DNA of 64,000 nucleotides from Romanomermis culicivorax (lineage: Eukaryota > Nematoda > Enoplea > Mermithida > Mermithidae): positions 310,001 to 374,000 of the forward strand of contig CAWUHX010000083.1 in NCBI GenBank assembly GCA_963922205.1, written 5' to 3'. The notes beneath the pieces were generated by a model. It was not told the origin of the DNA, made no database searches, and saw only the letters and a program-made list of their open reading frames with translations. Below are positions 44,901 through 55,758 of this stretch, in pieces. The translations under genes were made by a program, and so were the position numbers. Each line of letters begins with the position of its first letter. Position 1 is the first letter of the stretch.

Positions 44901-45752
44901 GTTGATGATGATTATCTGTAGGTTTTCTGAATCACAGCAATGATTAGTCAATTTTCAGTCTGTGACATTCATTTCCACTGCATTTGAAATTTCAAAATAA
45001 ATGAAAATTGATTGTGCCATATGCGGCGTTTTGACCATTATCACTATTCAACTGATCTGATTCGTTATCTTTTTCCATGCACAAAATGATGAGATTTATA
45101 AGTATTCAAATCAAAACTCGCTATCAAAAAACAAGATCCTAATTTATTCGAGATTCGACTACATTTCCTTCGGATATAGATCAAATGTATGATACAGTCA
45201 AGAAACGAACTGTAGCAAGAAAACCTAACTGTCTGTGTACACGAATACAGACGAAAAAACTTTGAGAGGCACGACTTTCAATAGGAATTTCTGATAACGA
45301 TTTATGTATGTAACAGATCACATTTTCAGACTAAAAATAAAGCCTGACCCAATTCGAGGCACCTGCGTTTATAAAAAAAAATTTTTTGTATTCAAAATTT
45401 GACAAAATTCGATATAGATGATCTTGCTGACATCATATTCCACAAATATTCTTTACCAGTCGCGTTGACTAGGTGTTACAGTATCATCGGAAAGTTTAGC
45501 CGGCACGTTCTTTGCTCTTTCAGCCCATTCCATTTCCATACGACAATCGGCCACTAACTGCTGCATGGAGAAACGATCGATCAAGTATGGCTTTTGAGTC
45601 AATTGTTTTTGAGCACACTGGGCGGCGGCATCGTTTACTTCAGCCGAAACATTTTGGTTGAACTTCGAATAAATTACGATTATCAAAATCGTTACATAAA
45701 CGGTATGGGGGCGTTTAGATCCCGTTGCGAAAAACATAAAGTCGTGATGCAT
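32959..45752 (-). CDS. Secreted tyrosinase (type-3 copper oxidase), multi-exon
   Basis: Oxidises phenols to quinones, for example in cuticle or shell tanning and melanin formation. Exons with consistent phases: 45457-45752, 44009-44680, 42056-42568, 41382-41431, 40841-41090, 37309-37862, and a last exon 32959-33564. The last junction is out of phase as read, so a further small exon between 33565 and 37308 is likely. The first exon has a hydrophobic TVYVTILIIVIY signal/anchor. The second encodes a Cys-rich helical region of unclear family. The third has a furin-like RKKR and the CuA site (FIRHHSPEEAP, AHFSAAF, PYHRELL), and the 50-nt and next exons read VPYW then MDHDLPDPRDS. CuB follows (AHGGVHMWVGGHM, DPVFFSHHAFVDFIF), then a Cys-rich tail, and the final exon is Trp/Gln/Asn-rich before a conserved domain. 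All six copper His are visible. Confidence 0.93.
33735..34045 (+). repeat. Pair of tRNA-like units (tRNA-derived SINE)
   Basis: Two units about 200 bases apart in a tyrosinase intron. Each has an A-box-like segment (TTAGCTCTGTCAGTAGC; TTAACGCAGTTGGTAGCGC), an anticodon-like hairpin (in the second, TCTGC-CTGGTAT-GCAG), and a B-box-like GGTTCAAGCC or GGTTCGGGCC. Both are followed by TCTGACGCGC and GCCACGTGGAT. The acceptor stems do not pair well, so these look like SINE heads or tRNA relics, not working tRNA genes. Confidence 0.6.
34199..34450. mobile_element. TATAGTC-family MITE in a tyrosinase intron
   Basis: Ends TGTAGTTTGTTTTTT...GAAAAACAGATTATAG with inward AAATGCTTCC/GAAGCATTTC. The right third (ACTACTTGCTTTCCACTTTC) matches the sequence before 36044 and at 53830. 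Non-coding. Confidence 0.65.
35800..36044. mobile_element. TATAGTC-family MITE, second intronic copy (left end uncertain)
   Basis: The right end is TTTAGAAGCATTTCAAGAAA-AACAGACTATAG, preceded by TTACTTGCTTTCCAGTTACA as in the 34199 copy. The left boundary is approximate. Apart from these copies, 34051-37308 shows no exon with confidence. Confidence 0.5.
38077..39392. mobile_element. PIF/Harbinger-like remnant in a tyrosinase intron
   Basis: A 1.3-kb element with ends TAAGGGCCGTATGCACGAAG and GTTCGTGGATACGGCCCTTA, plus subterminal repeats of GTGTTAA/TTAACAC. On the minus strand (about 38530-39086) it encodes pieces of a Myb/SANT-like DNA-binding protein (ETEFLLECSSERAD, KNAAWDAIEEAF, LSKEQLCGKWRN). 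On the plus strand (about 38270-38490) it encodes a degraded start of a Harbinger-type transposase (RYSDTEFWIRYKLAKNNAIQ) with a frameshift and stop. The catalytic domain is absent, so this is an internally deleted copy that could move only with help from an intact relative. Confidence 0.75.
43700..43900. other. Inverted GAACGAAAC-rich patch in an intron
   Basis: Short self-complementary words (CGGAACGAAACGGAACAG, AACGAAAGGGAAATTTTCGTT) lie within about 200 bases of a tyrosinase intron. Possibly the remains of a fold-back element. No coding content. Confidence 0.35.
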
Positions 45753-46029
45753 ATCAAGTAAAGTATTTTTCAGAATAAAAAATGGGATATGTAGGAAGGA
45801 AAATGTGGATTCGAAGAAGAAAGCGTTGATGAAAAAACCGACTCCAGATCAAATATTCTGAAAAGCGATGATAATCATATACCATTTCTTTGAAGTTTAT
45901 TACCATTCGAAAGTGCAAGAAAAGGCATGCAGGAAAATGCATCACTTGACGAATGTATACAATTTGACGAATTCTGAAATTATGCAGCGATCACATGAAA
46001 TATGTTAACTCACGGAAAACTATATTTCA

Positions 46030-47701
46030 CTAGTTTATTAGAAAATGCCCCAATGGGGCAGAAAAAAGAAGAATATCCTTGCTTGGATAGTAGCCAAGCC
46101 AAAAAAAGAAGTGGACTAGATTTTTGAGAACTTGGGTTAAAGTTGGAAAAGAATCACTTTCGTTATATTAGATTTTCCTTCTTTCTCAAAAAAAAATTTC
46201 CATGTCTACGAAAAAGTACAATCTGCAGCATCGTGCATTTTGTCCTTCCCCTGGCATCAACTACAGTAACATTTTTCTATATGAAAATTATATGCACATG
46301 ACTTCAAATGTAAAGAAATGGTAAACCAATAGCATTCCAACTCCTGACCGATTCAAAACTTCTGCCTCTCACACTAGCTGAAAGATGGTGAGGGAGACAT
46401 ATTATAGTCATTTTCAGATCTATAAAGAAACCTGAGATTGGTTGCATTAACCCTACATGAAGATAATCTCAACATCGGGATTAAATTGATGATCCAGAGT
46501 TTGAGCTTATCGCAATGTCCAAATTATTTTCTTCCAGTGCACAAACAATACTCATTTCAGGATTAACTAATACTGAGGTAAGTTCGAGTTTGGGAATTGC
46601 ACAAATCTGTTTATTTATTTCACTTTAGACAGCTCGAGCTGGGGATAATCTCGAGATCGAGCTCGTTATAGTCCTGATGACAATCAAATTATACCGAACT
46701 TGAAATCAAACCGAGTCGCCTTTTTGTTCGAGATAATCTTGAGCTCGATCTTAGACCCCTTTAGTGCAATTGGGCCTTGGTTACAGTGATTGGGCACCGA
46801 TTTGCAAGTGTGAGAACAGGGTAAAGCATACAAAAATGCTCCTGCTTCAGCCATGCTTATATTAGGGGTGTGCGCCAAATCCCGTACCTGGTTCTCCCCC
46901 ACTATACTCGCACTCCCACGGCAACAGTACGACTTTTTTGAAAGCAGGACGGGAGCGACAGGTATGGGTGAAATTGCTTCCCGTCTGCCATCCCGCAAAA
47001 AGCTTGCGCTCTTTCTGCAAATTTCAGTTCAAATTCAAAAACCATGAATGATGCTATTTTGTTGAATAGAGGAGAATAAATTAGTTTATAGCTTGTAATC
47101 AGTGGAACTTATGGAGTGAATTCTATACGATATGCTATATAAAAAGAGTGAATTAAACAGATCTTGCACAATCGACTCAGTTCTAAGAAGACTTTGCGTC
47201 GTAGCCTTTTCTAAAAAAACTGAGTGGGGTTTCATGTGTCACTTTCCCAGAGTTGATTCCTGTTTTATTGACACTAAATTTAGCAAAAAAATTCAACGTA
47301 GTTAGAATCACACATGTGTCAGAGAGCACAAGGGGGGTACAAACTACACCAAGAGTTTTGAAACTGGAAAATTTGTTATGAAAAAACTTTTTTAATCAAC
47401 TTTTTTTGAATTTGTCTCAAAAAACGCCAAAAAACCAAGGTTCACCCCTGTACCCTCCTCAAAATTTCGGAGATGCACATGTTTGGTTGGAAAGTGTGTT
47501 GATGCACTCAGCTGCAGAATATACTTTTTCACAGAGATAGAAAATTTTTTCTGAGAAAGAATGAAAATCTAATATAACGAGGGTGATTTTTTCCAACTTT
47601 AACACAAGTTATTAAAAATGTAGTCCACTTCTTTTTCTGGCTTGGCAAGCAAGTATATTCTCCTTTTTTCTGCCCCATCGGGGCATTTTCTAATAAACTA
47701 G
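46030..47701. mobile_element. Inverted-repeat DNA element, copy 2 (1.7 kb, deleted)
   Basis: Begins CTAGTTTATTAGAAAATGCC and ends GGCATTTTCTAATAAACTAG, giving perfect outer inverted repeats. Its first ~430 bases parallel 29251-29670, its middle (about 46490-46760) parallels 31080-31380, and its right end parallels 32460-32693. It lacks the 1.3-kb internal block of copy 1 and has no transposase, so it is a non-autonomous derivative. Confidence 0.78.
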
Positions 47702-47727
47702 TTTTGTTTTGCTTGCGTTCATCGTTA

Positions 47728-47880
47728 CCTCGAATTAACGCACCCCCGAAATTGAGGTTTGGAAGAATAAACGCACCCCCTCGAATTAACGCACCCCTTG
47801 AATAGACGCACCCTCCAGCGACCGTTTGAAAAAATAAACGCACTGTGCGTTTATTTGGGGTAGTACGGTATTATAGGTTG
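47728..47880 (+). repeat. Repeated AAACGCACCCC/AATTAACGCACCCC units
   Basis: Five copies of a TTAACGCACCCC-like or AATAAACGCAC word with CGAATTAACGCACCCC occurring twice, ending in a palindromic AAACGCACTGTGCGTTTATT. This looks like a repeat-element end rather than a gene. Confidence 0.55.
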
Positions 47881-48734
47881 ACGCTATCGCGCTACCTATG
47901 ATTATTTTCCAAATGAGCCCAGGAACGCAAAAAGATGCTTGAAAAATATGAAAAAAATGTCTGCGTGTATTACTTGTTTTTTGTCTGCGGAAGAATTTCC
48001 GAGTCTCGTTTGAAAATCAATTGAGTGTAGGTTGCTTGTCCTTGTAATCAATTAGAAAAAATTTTCTCCCCGGTAAACAGAACAATTGGAAAGTTACTTT
48101 TAATACCTGATTTAAACGCCGAATAGCACTCAGATGTGGAGTCAGTTCTGTTCAAATCAAAAGTGGATAGGTATGAAGTTTCTTCTTTGATTTTGGTCTC
48201 CCTGTTGTCATGAAAAAGTTTTGGGTCTTTCTACAGTATGTTATTCGTCATATAAATATTGCATGTCAAATTCAACCTATTTGTTTGATTGTCGTTGCGT
48301 TTGTCATACTCATTCCAAAAAGTATCAGGATAGTGTGATGACAAAATTCTCCCAGTTTTTGATTCCATTATTGTTACTCGGTAGGTTATTTTCTTTTCAA
48401 CGAAAACGCCTAACAATGAATGCGTTTTACTGCCTAACCAATCAATGTACTACACTCGTAAATTCAGAAAATGACAAGGGTATCCTCAATGAAAGCTTCA
48501 TGTGCGCGATCTCGAAGACAGTACTAGTTTTTGACAATTTTCAAATTTCTATACAAAACAACTTATCAATTGAGTTCGCAAGCCATCGGCAAATGATCCA
48601 TATATTTACTTTTTCCGAAAGTACAATGCATAATTCATGAACATTGAGGAATATGATTAGTGTACTGTAATTCTGGCCGTTGTCCTCTTTCGCGTAAGAA
48701 TAATCGCATCATTGTTTTTTATACTGTAACTATT

Positions 48735-51700
48735 TCATCGTGATTTTTTCGACTTTTTAGGCTTGCCACCGTCCGTCTCGTCGCTTTCAGCGACGTTTTT
48801 CGTAGTCGTTGTCGTCGGCGTCGCAGACGGGCCATCCTTAGTTGCGGTGATTTTCTGTTCTTGCTGATTTTGTATTTCGGTCGCTACTCGATCGTATTGA
48901 TTTTCCCAATCCCAAAGATCCCCAGAATTGATTGTTAGCCTTGTCATGGCGTCACGTAGTTCATTTAGCATCATTTCATAATTAGGCTTATCAAAAAATC
49001 TTTAGAAACGGAAAATTACCAGGTACTGTGACATTGATCAGCAGATAATACAAAAAAGTTTTTAAAAATTTGAAAAAAGATAAGATGAGTCAAAAAAGTA
49101 AGTCATGAATCCGGAAAGCCAATAGTTTATATACATTCATTTATAGCCTGTTTTTATAAAATGTTCGTAAATTGGAAAATGGTAAAAATTAGCAATGTAT
49201 CCGAAATTTTTAAACAAAGCTTTTATGATATTGAATTTTTTTCTAAAAAAATATTAAAGGTTATTTGAGTACGCTCACAAATTTTAAGTCCGATAAATGG
49301 CATATAGATCAGCAGAAAATTGTAAAAGCAAAATAGTAATTGTCTTCCAATTAGGCACCTCAAGACAGGCAGACTATACTATTTCCTGTCAAACCACACA
49401 TCATTTGGAGCTGAAAATTTGTGACACCACTCAAATAACTCTCACGAACTTATGGAATAAAAAATTCTACAGTAAAAGTTATGTGGCCGATTTTGAATTC
49501 GGTACATCGTCATTTTTTTATTTTGGAATTATTTCGTAAAAACACACTATCTCGTTAATTTATGTATAACTGAACACAGTTCACACAGCTCGAAAGATTT
49601 CAGTTTTTAAACTGGTCTTACCCAAGTTTTGCTATATGTTCGGCGATTTTAACCAGTTCGTGAATGCTGGTCATACGTTGAGCTAAGATTGGTGGCGGCG
49701 TGTCCAATTTCATTTGTTTAATCGACGTCGCCTTATTTGTGGACGTCCAAGGCAAAGAACCGGCCGACATTTCGTAAATCATGTAAAACAACGAGACGAG
49801 GTCATCGCCGCGGCTTAAATCCTGAAATTGGGAAATTTAGACGACGGTACCAAAACTAAAATCGTACTTTGCTCTAATGTGCATATATAAAAAATCAAAA
49901 GCCCAATTGGGACATTTTCCCGCATAGTACGGAATTTTTTGGGATCGTGCTAAAATTTTTTGGAGAGTTTCCGTCCGCACGGAACGGAAACCTTTTTTAA
50001 TGCTTTTATTGCTTTTCGATGTGGAAATTTTTGTGATCGATTTCGCAAGGTGCCAAACGGTCGATGCAAAAACCCTGAGTCAAACGGTAGGTCATACGTC
50101 ACTTTTTTTTAAAACTCACCTGCCTATCATGAGAACGGAGCGTACAATACCGTAATGTGCCCCGGAAACCGGCCTTGGGCCTCGGTTGTCTTAATTGTCC
50201 GTTTGCCAACGTGTAACACCTCGATAGTCCAAAATCCAGTATATACAATAGGTCTTTTTTATCGCCGCCCGGATAACCCATTGCAAAGTTTGTCTATATA
50301 ATTAAAATTTACGCATGTCAACACAGTTTCCTGAAATTTCATGAAGTCATCACTCACCGGTTTGATATCCCTGAAAAAAATTAGCAAGGTTTAGATCATG
50401 GGGTTTTTTACACTAATATTTTTCTGACCTATGAATCGTATTAACGGCGTGTAAATCGCGTAAGGCTTCGATAGCTTGGATACTCAACCGAACGATATTA
50501 TTGGTAGAAAATCTTTTCGGTTCGTAGGGGCAAAGGCGCCTCAATTTCCCCAAATTGGGGCCCAACAATTGCATAACTATATAATTGCAACGGTCCTCGA
50601 TTCCGGCGCCGAAAAGTTTGACCGCATGAATTTGACCTGCAGGATTTCATTCATTAGATCGGTAAGTGCTTGATTTTCAAAGTCGATGCCATTCTTCTAA
50701 CAAATTTTACCGTAATTTTTAGACGCCTATCCTCCAAAGACGAGTTACATTACTAGTACTGTGTAAACTCTAATGCTCCCAATGAGGAGAAGGGACTGAC
50801 GTCAGAAAGTTGTATTAGAAATCCCGAAAATTGGAGCAACTATAGAAGAACGAAACATCGATCAACTACAACAAAATTGTTGCAGTAATTCTAACAGAGC
50901 GGCATGAATGCTGCTTCTTTTGCTTCAATCTAACTGATTCTATGTAAAAGTATACTACTCGTATGTTTGAATTAAAAAACGAAAAAGTATGGCGACGTAT
51001 AGAAATGAAAAATCGCAGAAAGTCTTGACATATCAAAAGAAGCTCATGATATGTTTTACCTAGCATGTAATTAACATACCAATCATCAAGGAAGCTTTAT
51101 AGTGCACAACTTGATGGATGATGGAATACTTTGGAAATCACGCTCGCTGGAAAACATGTCTGACTTCGGCAAGAGATTACTGTACTGAAAATTCTGTCTT
51201 TTGTTACACGTTTTCGTCAAGCGTTCTTTCTCCAGTGATATCTCACTTAACTGGGAAAGCAGTGAGGCTTACTGTATCAAATTGACAACAAAAGTGATTA
51301 TCAGAGAAATTTCCCTATTTCCTTTCAGTCTTACACACTTGTGAAACATCACACCTTGTCCATACTATCGCATTCATTATAAGATGAGCAAACAGAAATT
51401 TTACCTTGGCACTTCTTCATAACGTGTAATTCTATGGGCAGCTGACATTTCCAGTCTGGTTGACCGAATTCGGCTTTCAAGGCGGCCACTTCGTTGATTA
51501 GCATGTCACTGACGGCAAATATTTGGCCGAAACCGCCAGCATCCAGTTTCATAATCTAATGTGAAGTGCCAGAGATCAGCTCTAGGGTCTGAGTAGTCTA
51601 AGAAAAAACATCTCAGTCTAGAAAGCCGTAGCTCACATTTTCTAATGACTTATTCACCATAATCCATTCATTTTCAAGTGAGCCTCGGAATGCACAAAGA

Positions 51701-52220
51701 TGCTAACAAATCCATGCACAGCTTTTCCATGGTTTTGCAAGCCAACATTTTCCTTTTCCAAATTGTAATCATCTTTTTCCTCTCTATCTCATTTCGAAAA
51801 AATGGACTATAGGGGAACATTGGTGTAAAATCTTCAAAACACATTTATTGGTATAAAAATAGTGCATAATAGGCACATTTCAACATTATGATTTCAATGA
51901 AATTAAAATCAAGTCGCAGTCCTTGAACAGTTGAAGGCTATGGGCTTCCTTATGCGCTTTCGTAATTCACATGACAGATTTCAGGTGGGACAATATGGAT
52001 CCTGACGTGGGTGCAGGGGTATTGAGTGGAGGGTATCCCCACCCCTGTTATAGTGGCCGCAGTGACTTTTTTCTGTTGACGAGACACCCTGTTTGCTTAA
52101 TATCTATAAGCTTACAACTTGCCAGCGATCTTTTATAATTTTGCCGACACTGAACGTTTCTTCAATTTCTTTGGCTTCTTCGAGGTCTCGGCGCGGTGGA
52201 GGTGGTGGTTTCGAAGCCAT
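48735..52220 (-). CDS. Tau-tubulin-kinase/casein-kinase-1-like protein kinase, seven exons
   Basis: Seven exons with consistent phases give a 371-residue protein: 52116-52220, 51405-51555, 50429-50636, 50358-50370, 50120-50293, 49622-49821 and 48735-48999. The start is the ATG at 52220, giving a Pro-rich N-terminus (MASKPPPPPRRD). The Gly loop reads DAGGFGQIF, and the ATP-binding Lys lies in AALKAE. The hinge region is NYIVMQLLGPNLGKLR. The catalytic loop HRDIKP is split by two introns, with the middle piece in a 13-nt microexon. The Mg-binding DFG lies in YILDFGLSR, and the substrate-loop AGFRGTLRY is typical of the TTBK branch of CK1 kinases. The C-terminus is a Thr/Lys-rich tail ending KPKKSKKSR. 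The kinase phosphorylates Ser/Thr in known relatives; substrates here are unknown. It looks intact and active. Nematodes carry many such kinases. Confidence 0.94.
51659..51812. mobile_element. Short MITE in a kinase intron (TATAGTCCATTTTTT ends)
   Basis: The left part contains ATTTTCAAGTGAGCCTCGGA, related to the 13403/29257 repeat ends. The right end is CATTTCGAAAAAATGGACTA-TAG. About 154 bases, non-coding; it appears to be a miniature derivative of the same end type. Confidence 0.6.
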
Positions 52221-53663
52221 ATAATTCCGACGAATATTGAATTAGTAAGAAAAATGATGAGATGGAGAAGCTACGGAGAAAAGTTTAGAGGCGTTTGACA
52301 TCATCGACCAAGTGAAATGTGTTGCAATGTAAATTGGATTATGTAAAAAATAGCAGAAGCAAATGATAAAATTGCGCTTTGGTGACGTTTGTTTACTAGG
52401 CAAAATGATTTTTGACCATGAAACTACAGTCTACATTAAGTGAATTCATCAAACTCGATTATTCATGAAACCCAACCCAGTACAAAGTACAAATCTGAAA
52501 TGCCAAAAATCAATTGGCTGCAGTAATTTGCCACCAACTGAATGTTTTATCAAGTCACAAAGCGTGAATTTTTTCGTAGACTACTGTTTCCACCAACGCG
52601 GAACTAAATTTTCCATGGTTGGAACGTCAGTGCCATATCTTAACTTGGGCTTTGTTGCAAAACCCATTGCAAAGCTATGTACATCTTGAAACAATATCAA
52701 GTAAGTATCGAAAGTAACACCTTTTCGCAAATAATTTCTTAGACAATACTTGTTTCTGTATGTTTTTATTAATAATTAACAAGCAAAAATCGCCGCATGA
52801 ATTCCCGCGTTTTATGTTGCGTGATCCCAAAACGATTGTGACTCAGGTTCACATTCTAAATTCTTCGTGATGAAGTGAACACTGAAGCCGTGTCATACAT
52901 TTAAAGTATGAATAGATTTTCCTAATTTTTGCGGCGCCGCGCGGTGCTGTTTTCAAACTTTAACTCAAACGAAATTTTCGAACAACCCATGTGTTATAAA
53001 GTCATTTTTTATTGTTGTTGTAATATATTGTTGCATACTATGACATCTGTATATGCAGTTCATCATATTTTTTAGATGAATTGTGAATTATGACACTTTT
53101 CAGATTTTATTTTATGATTCCTTTTGATCATACGTGCGCAGCGCAGAAATTCTGTATGGGGAGGCAGCCAGTAGGGGGTGAGATAGGAATTTTTTTCAGG
53201 TCTTCTAACATCCAAGCAGAATACTCTTCAACATAATATTAGTCAAATATGTGAAATTATTTGCTTTGGCAGCATTTTTTAAAGTTTGGAATCGAGTATG
53301 CTTCATTTAGAGAAATGGTTTAACTACGGTATTCTCTTCATTCTTACCACAACTTTCTCTTATCTCTTGGTCATTTTCCTCCGTCATCCTCCCAATCATT
53401 GCTGCAGGGGTCAAATCTGCTGGGGTAAGCAAGAATCTGCTGGGGATCAATCAAAACCTGCTGGGGTCAATACCCCCAAACCTCTCCACGCGCATGTGTG
53501 CTCTCGATGAGGAATTCATCCTACATTCTGAAAAATCCATGCTTGACAAGTTTTGGCCATACACTCAGAAATTTTTCCAGTAAGTTTTCTCCTGTAATTA
53601 ATTTTATCCCAGAGGTATCAATGACGTTTTCAGAAATAAATTTTCAGGAGGATTGGAAATATG
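52221..53663. other. No recognisable gene
   Basis: Upstream of the kinase start. AT-rich, with short open frames of at most 74 codons and no recognised family. The first few hundred bases probably include the kinase promoter, but no motif is clear enough to call. Confidence 0.5.
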
Positions 53664-53879
53664 TATAGTCCGCTTTTTATTAAATGTTTGTAAATTAAAA
53701 AATGGCCAAAAAAAGGTACCGCCCTTAAAGTCGTTTACATAAAGCTTTTACTGTAGGATTTTTGACCTAAATAAATTGGTGAGGATTAGTTGAGCAGGCT
53801 CAGGAAATTACAGAAATATAAAATGATACTTGCTTTCCACTTTATTATTCACGGCCATTTCCAGAAAACGAGACTATAG
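53664..53879. mobile_element. TATAGTC-family MITE (216 bp)
   Basis: Ends TATAGTCCGCTTTTTATTAA and CCAGAAAACGAGACTATA. Internal GATACTTGCTTTCCACTTTA is shared with the intronic copies at 34199 and 36044. The flanking TA could be the target duplication. Confidence 0.72.
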
Positions 53880-54243
53880 ATCATGTTGTGATTACATAAT
53901 TTACAATGGAGAAATGAATGTTGAAAAATTATGTATATGCAAAGTAGGTCTAAACACGTTTCTACGACTTGATGTTGTCTTAGAAATAAGCCAAGTGCAA
54001 TCAGCAACTTCAAAAACGACAAAAAACGAGAGCTTACTTGCAAATTTTTTGCGAACGTCTTTGTTCAGAGAGCAAAATCCGAAAGTCTAAAAGCGCGGTG
54101 AAGTTATGACAACCTTGACTGGTGTACCCATTTTTACTCCAACCTGACAGACTGATTTCCGTTGGGTTCATTCTTCCTCGTGTCTCAAATGGAAAAAAAT
54201 TTCCATATTCCACATTTTCTTCCCGTTAAGCTAAAAAGAAAAC

Positions 54244-54490
54244 TATAGTCTGCTTTTCCAGAAATGCTTCCATATAATGAATCCGGAAAGTAAGTACTAT
54301 TTTATATTTTCAGCATTTTCTGCCAAGCCGCACGTCCTATTGAACCGAAAACTTGAGACAACACTCAGCTAACACTCAGAATTCTTTGAGTAAAAAATTC
54401 TACACTACAAGATTCACGTAGAAGATTTTCAAATCACTGCATATTTGTGTAAGTTTTCATTTTAGAAGCATTTTATGAAATGCAGACTAT
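54244..54490. mobile_element. TATAGTC-family MITE (about 247 bp)
   Basis: Ends TATAGTCTGCTTTTCCAGAA and TTTTATGAAATGCAGACTAT, with internal GAAATGCTTCCATATAATGA and AGAAGCATTTTATG. A second nearby member of the family. Confidence 0.7.
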
Positions 54491-55758
54491 TTTCTCTTCT
54501 ATTTTTTAGATATCCAGAAATATTTACTTTCGAAACTCGTCGCCATCCCAGAATCTACGATACTCTGGAACCTTTACCAAACTCGAAATTTTTAATGCCT
54601 GAGAGCATACCGATTGGCACCATGCATTATTAATCGCCTTACTGTAAATTTTGATTGAACGTTTTTTTTGTTTTTGTCCTCCCAGCCAGGCTTTTAGACA
54701 CAAATCTCTCATTAAAAAACGACTGCAACGGAATAGATTATTTCATCCCTTTAGCCTACTGAATTCGAATTGGCTGAAAAGCATATTTTAAAAGAATTCT
54801 GTTGGTTTATGACTGGGCCTTGGCCGGCTCAGCTGTGCTAGTAAAGAGTGGAAAAGTGGGGAGAGAAGTAAAAAAAATTCGAACAAGGACGAAAAATTCG
54901 AGCAAAGAATCACGGTAAGAACTGTAGGCTGCGATTCAACCAAAAATTGGGAGGCAAATTCGTTCATGACTCATTCTATTCTATATTCATTTTGATATGA
55001 TCGATGTATCCGATGGAAGTAGTAAGGCCGGACCATATAGGGAAAATGGTTAAGCATATCCCTATCTTTTGTGTACCCCCTATAATTTGTCATTTTTGGT
55101 CGATTATTAGGGGGTATGGTAAACATATACACTCGATTTTTTGTCGATTTATAGGGGGCATGGTTAAGCATACGGGTTCTAGAGTTACTGTAATAGTAGA
55201 ATTACGGTAATAATTGGATTATGGTAATATTGGAGTTAGAGTAATAGTCGTGTTACTGTAGGTGGAAAAGGAAAATTGATGTCAAACAAAAAAATGGAAA
55301 AAGGAAAACTAAAATGAACAAAAAATGGAAAAGAAACAAAAAGAAAACATGTATAAAAACAACTTCTTAGATGGGCAGAGGAAGCCTCTCCAAAATTTGG
55401 GCCCCCCGGCCCCCTTTGACAAAAGGGCCCCACCTGCAGGCCTAAGTATGGTCAGAGGTCCCATTCCTGAATGATCATTCCAGTCAGTAATTGTCAGATT
55501 GGTCAGATTGGTCAGTAATGGTCTGTTCTATAAGTAAAATCTTGAAAAAGCAATGAAACATTATTCCTACAGGTGTATGTGTATAAAATTGATTGATTAC
55601 CTGTGGAAAAACGACCAAAAAAGTCTTTTATAGAAAAATGACCAGAATGAGTCTGGTATAGAAAATGTGTAGAAAATTTAGAGATCTTCAAAAAGTCTTT
55701 ATGTAGCAGAAGAAAAACTTTTAAATCAATGTATCACTTTTGTTTTATTGTAAAATAA
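54491..55758. other. No gene; short tandem repeats at 55010-55260
   Basis: Contains degenerate repeats of ATAGGGGGYATGGTTAAGCA spaced roughly 60-75 bases apart (about 55020-55165), then a run of short units like GTTACTGTAATAGTAGAATT (about 55186-55258). No coding content recognised. Confidence 0.55.
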
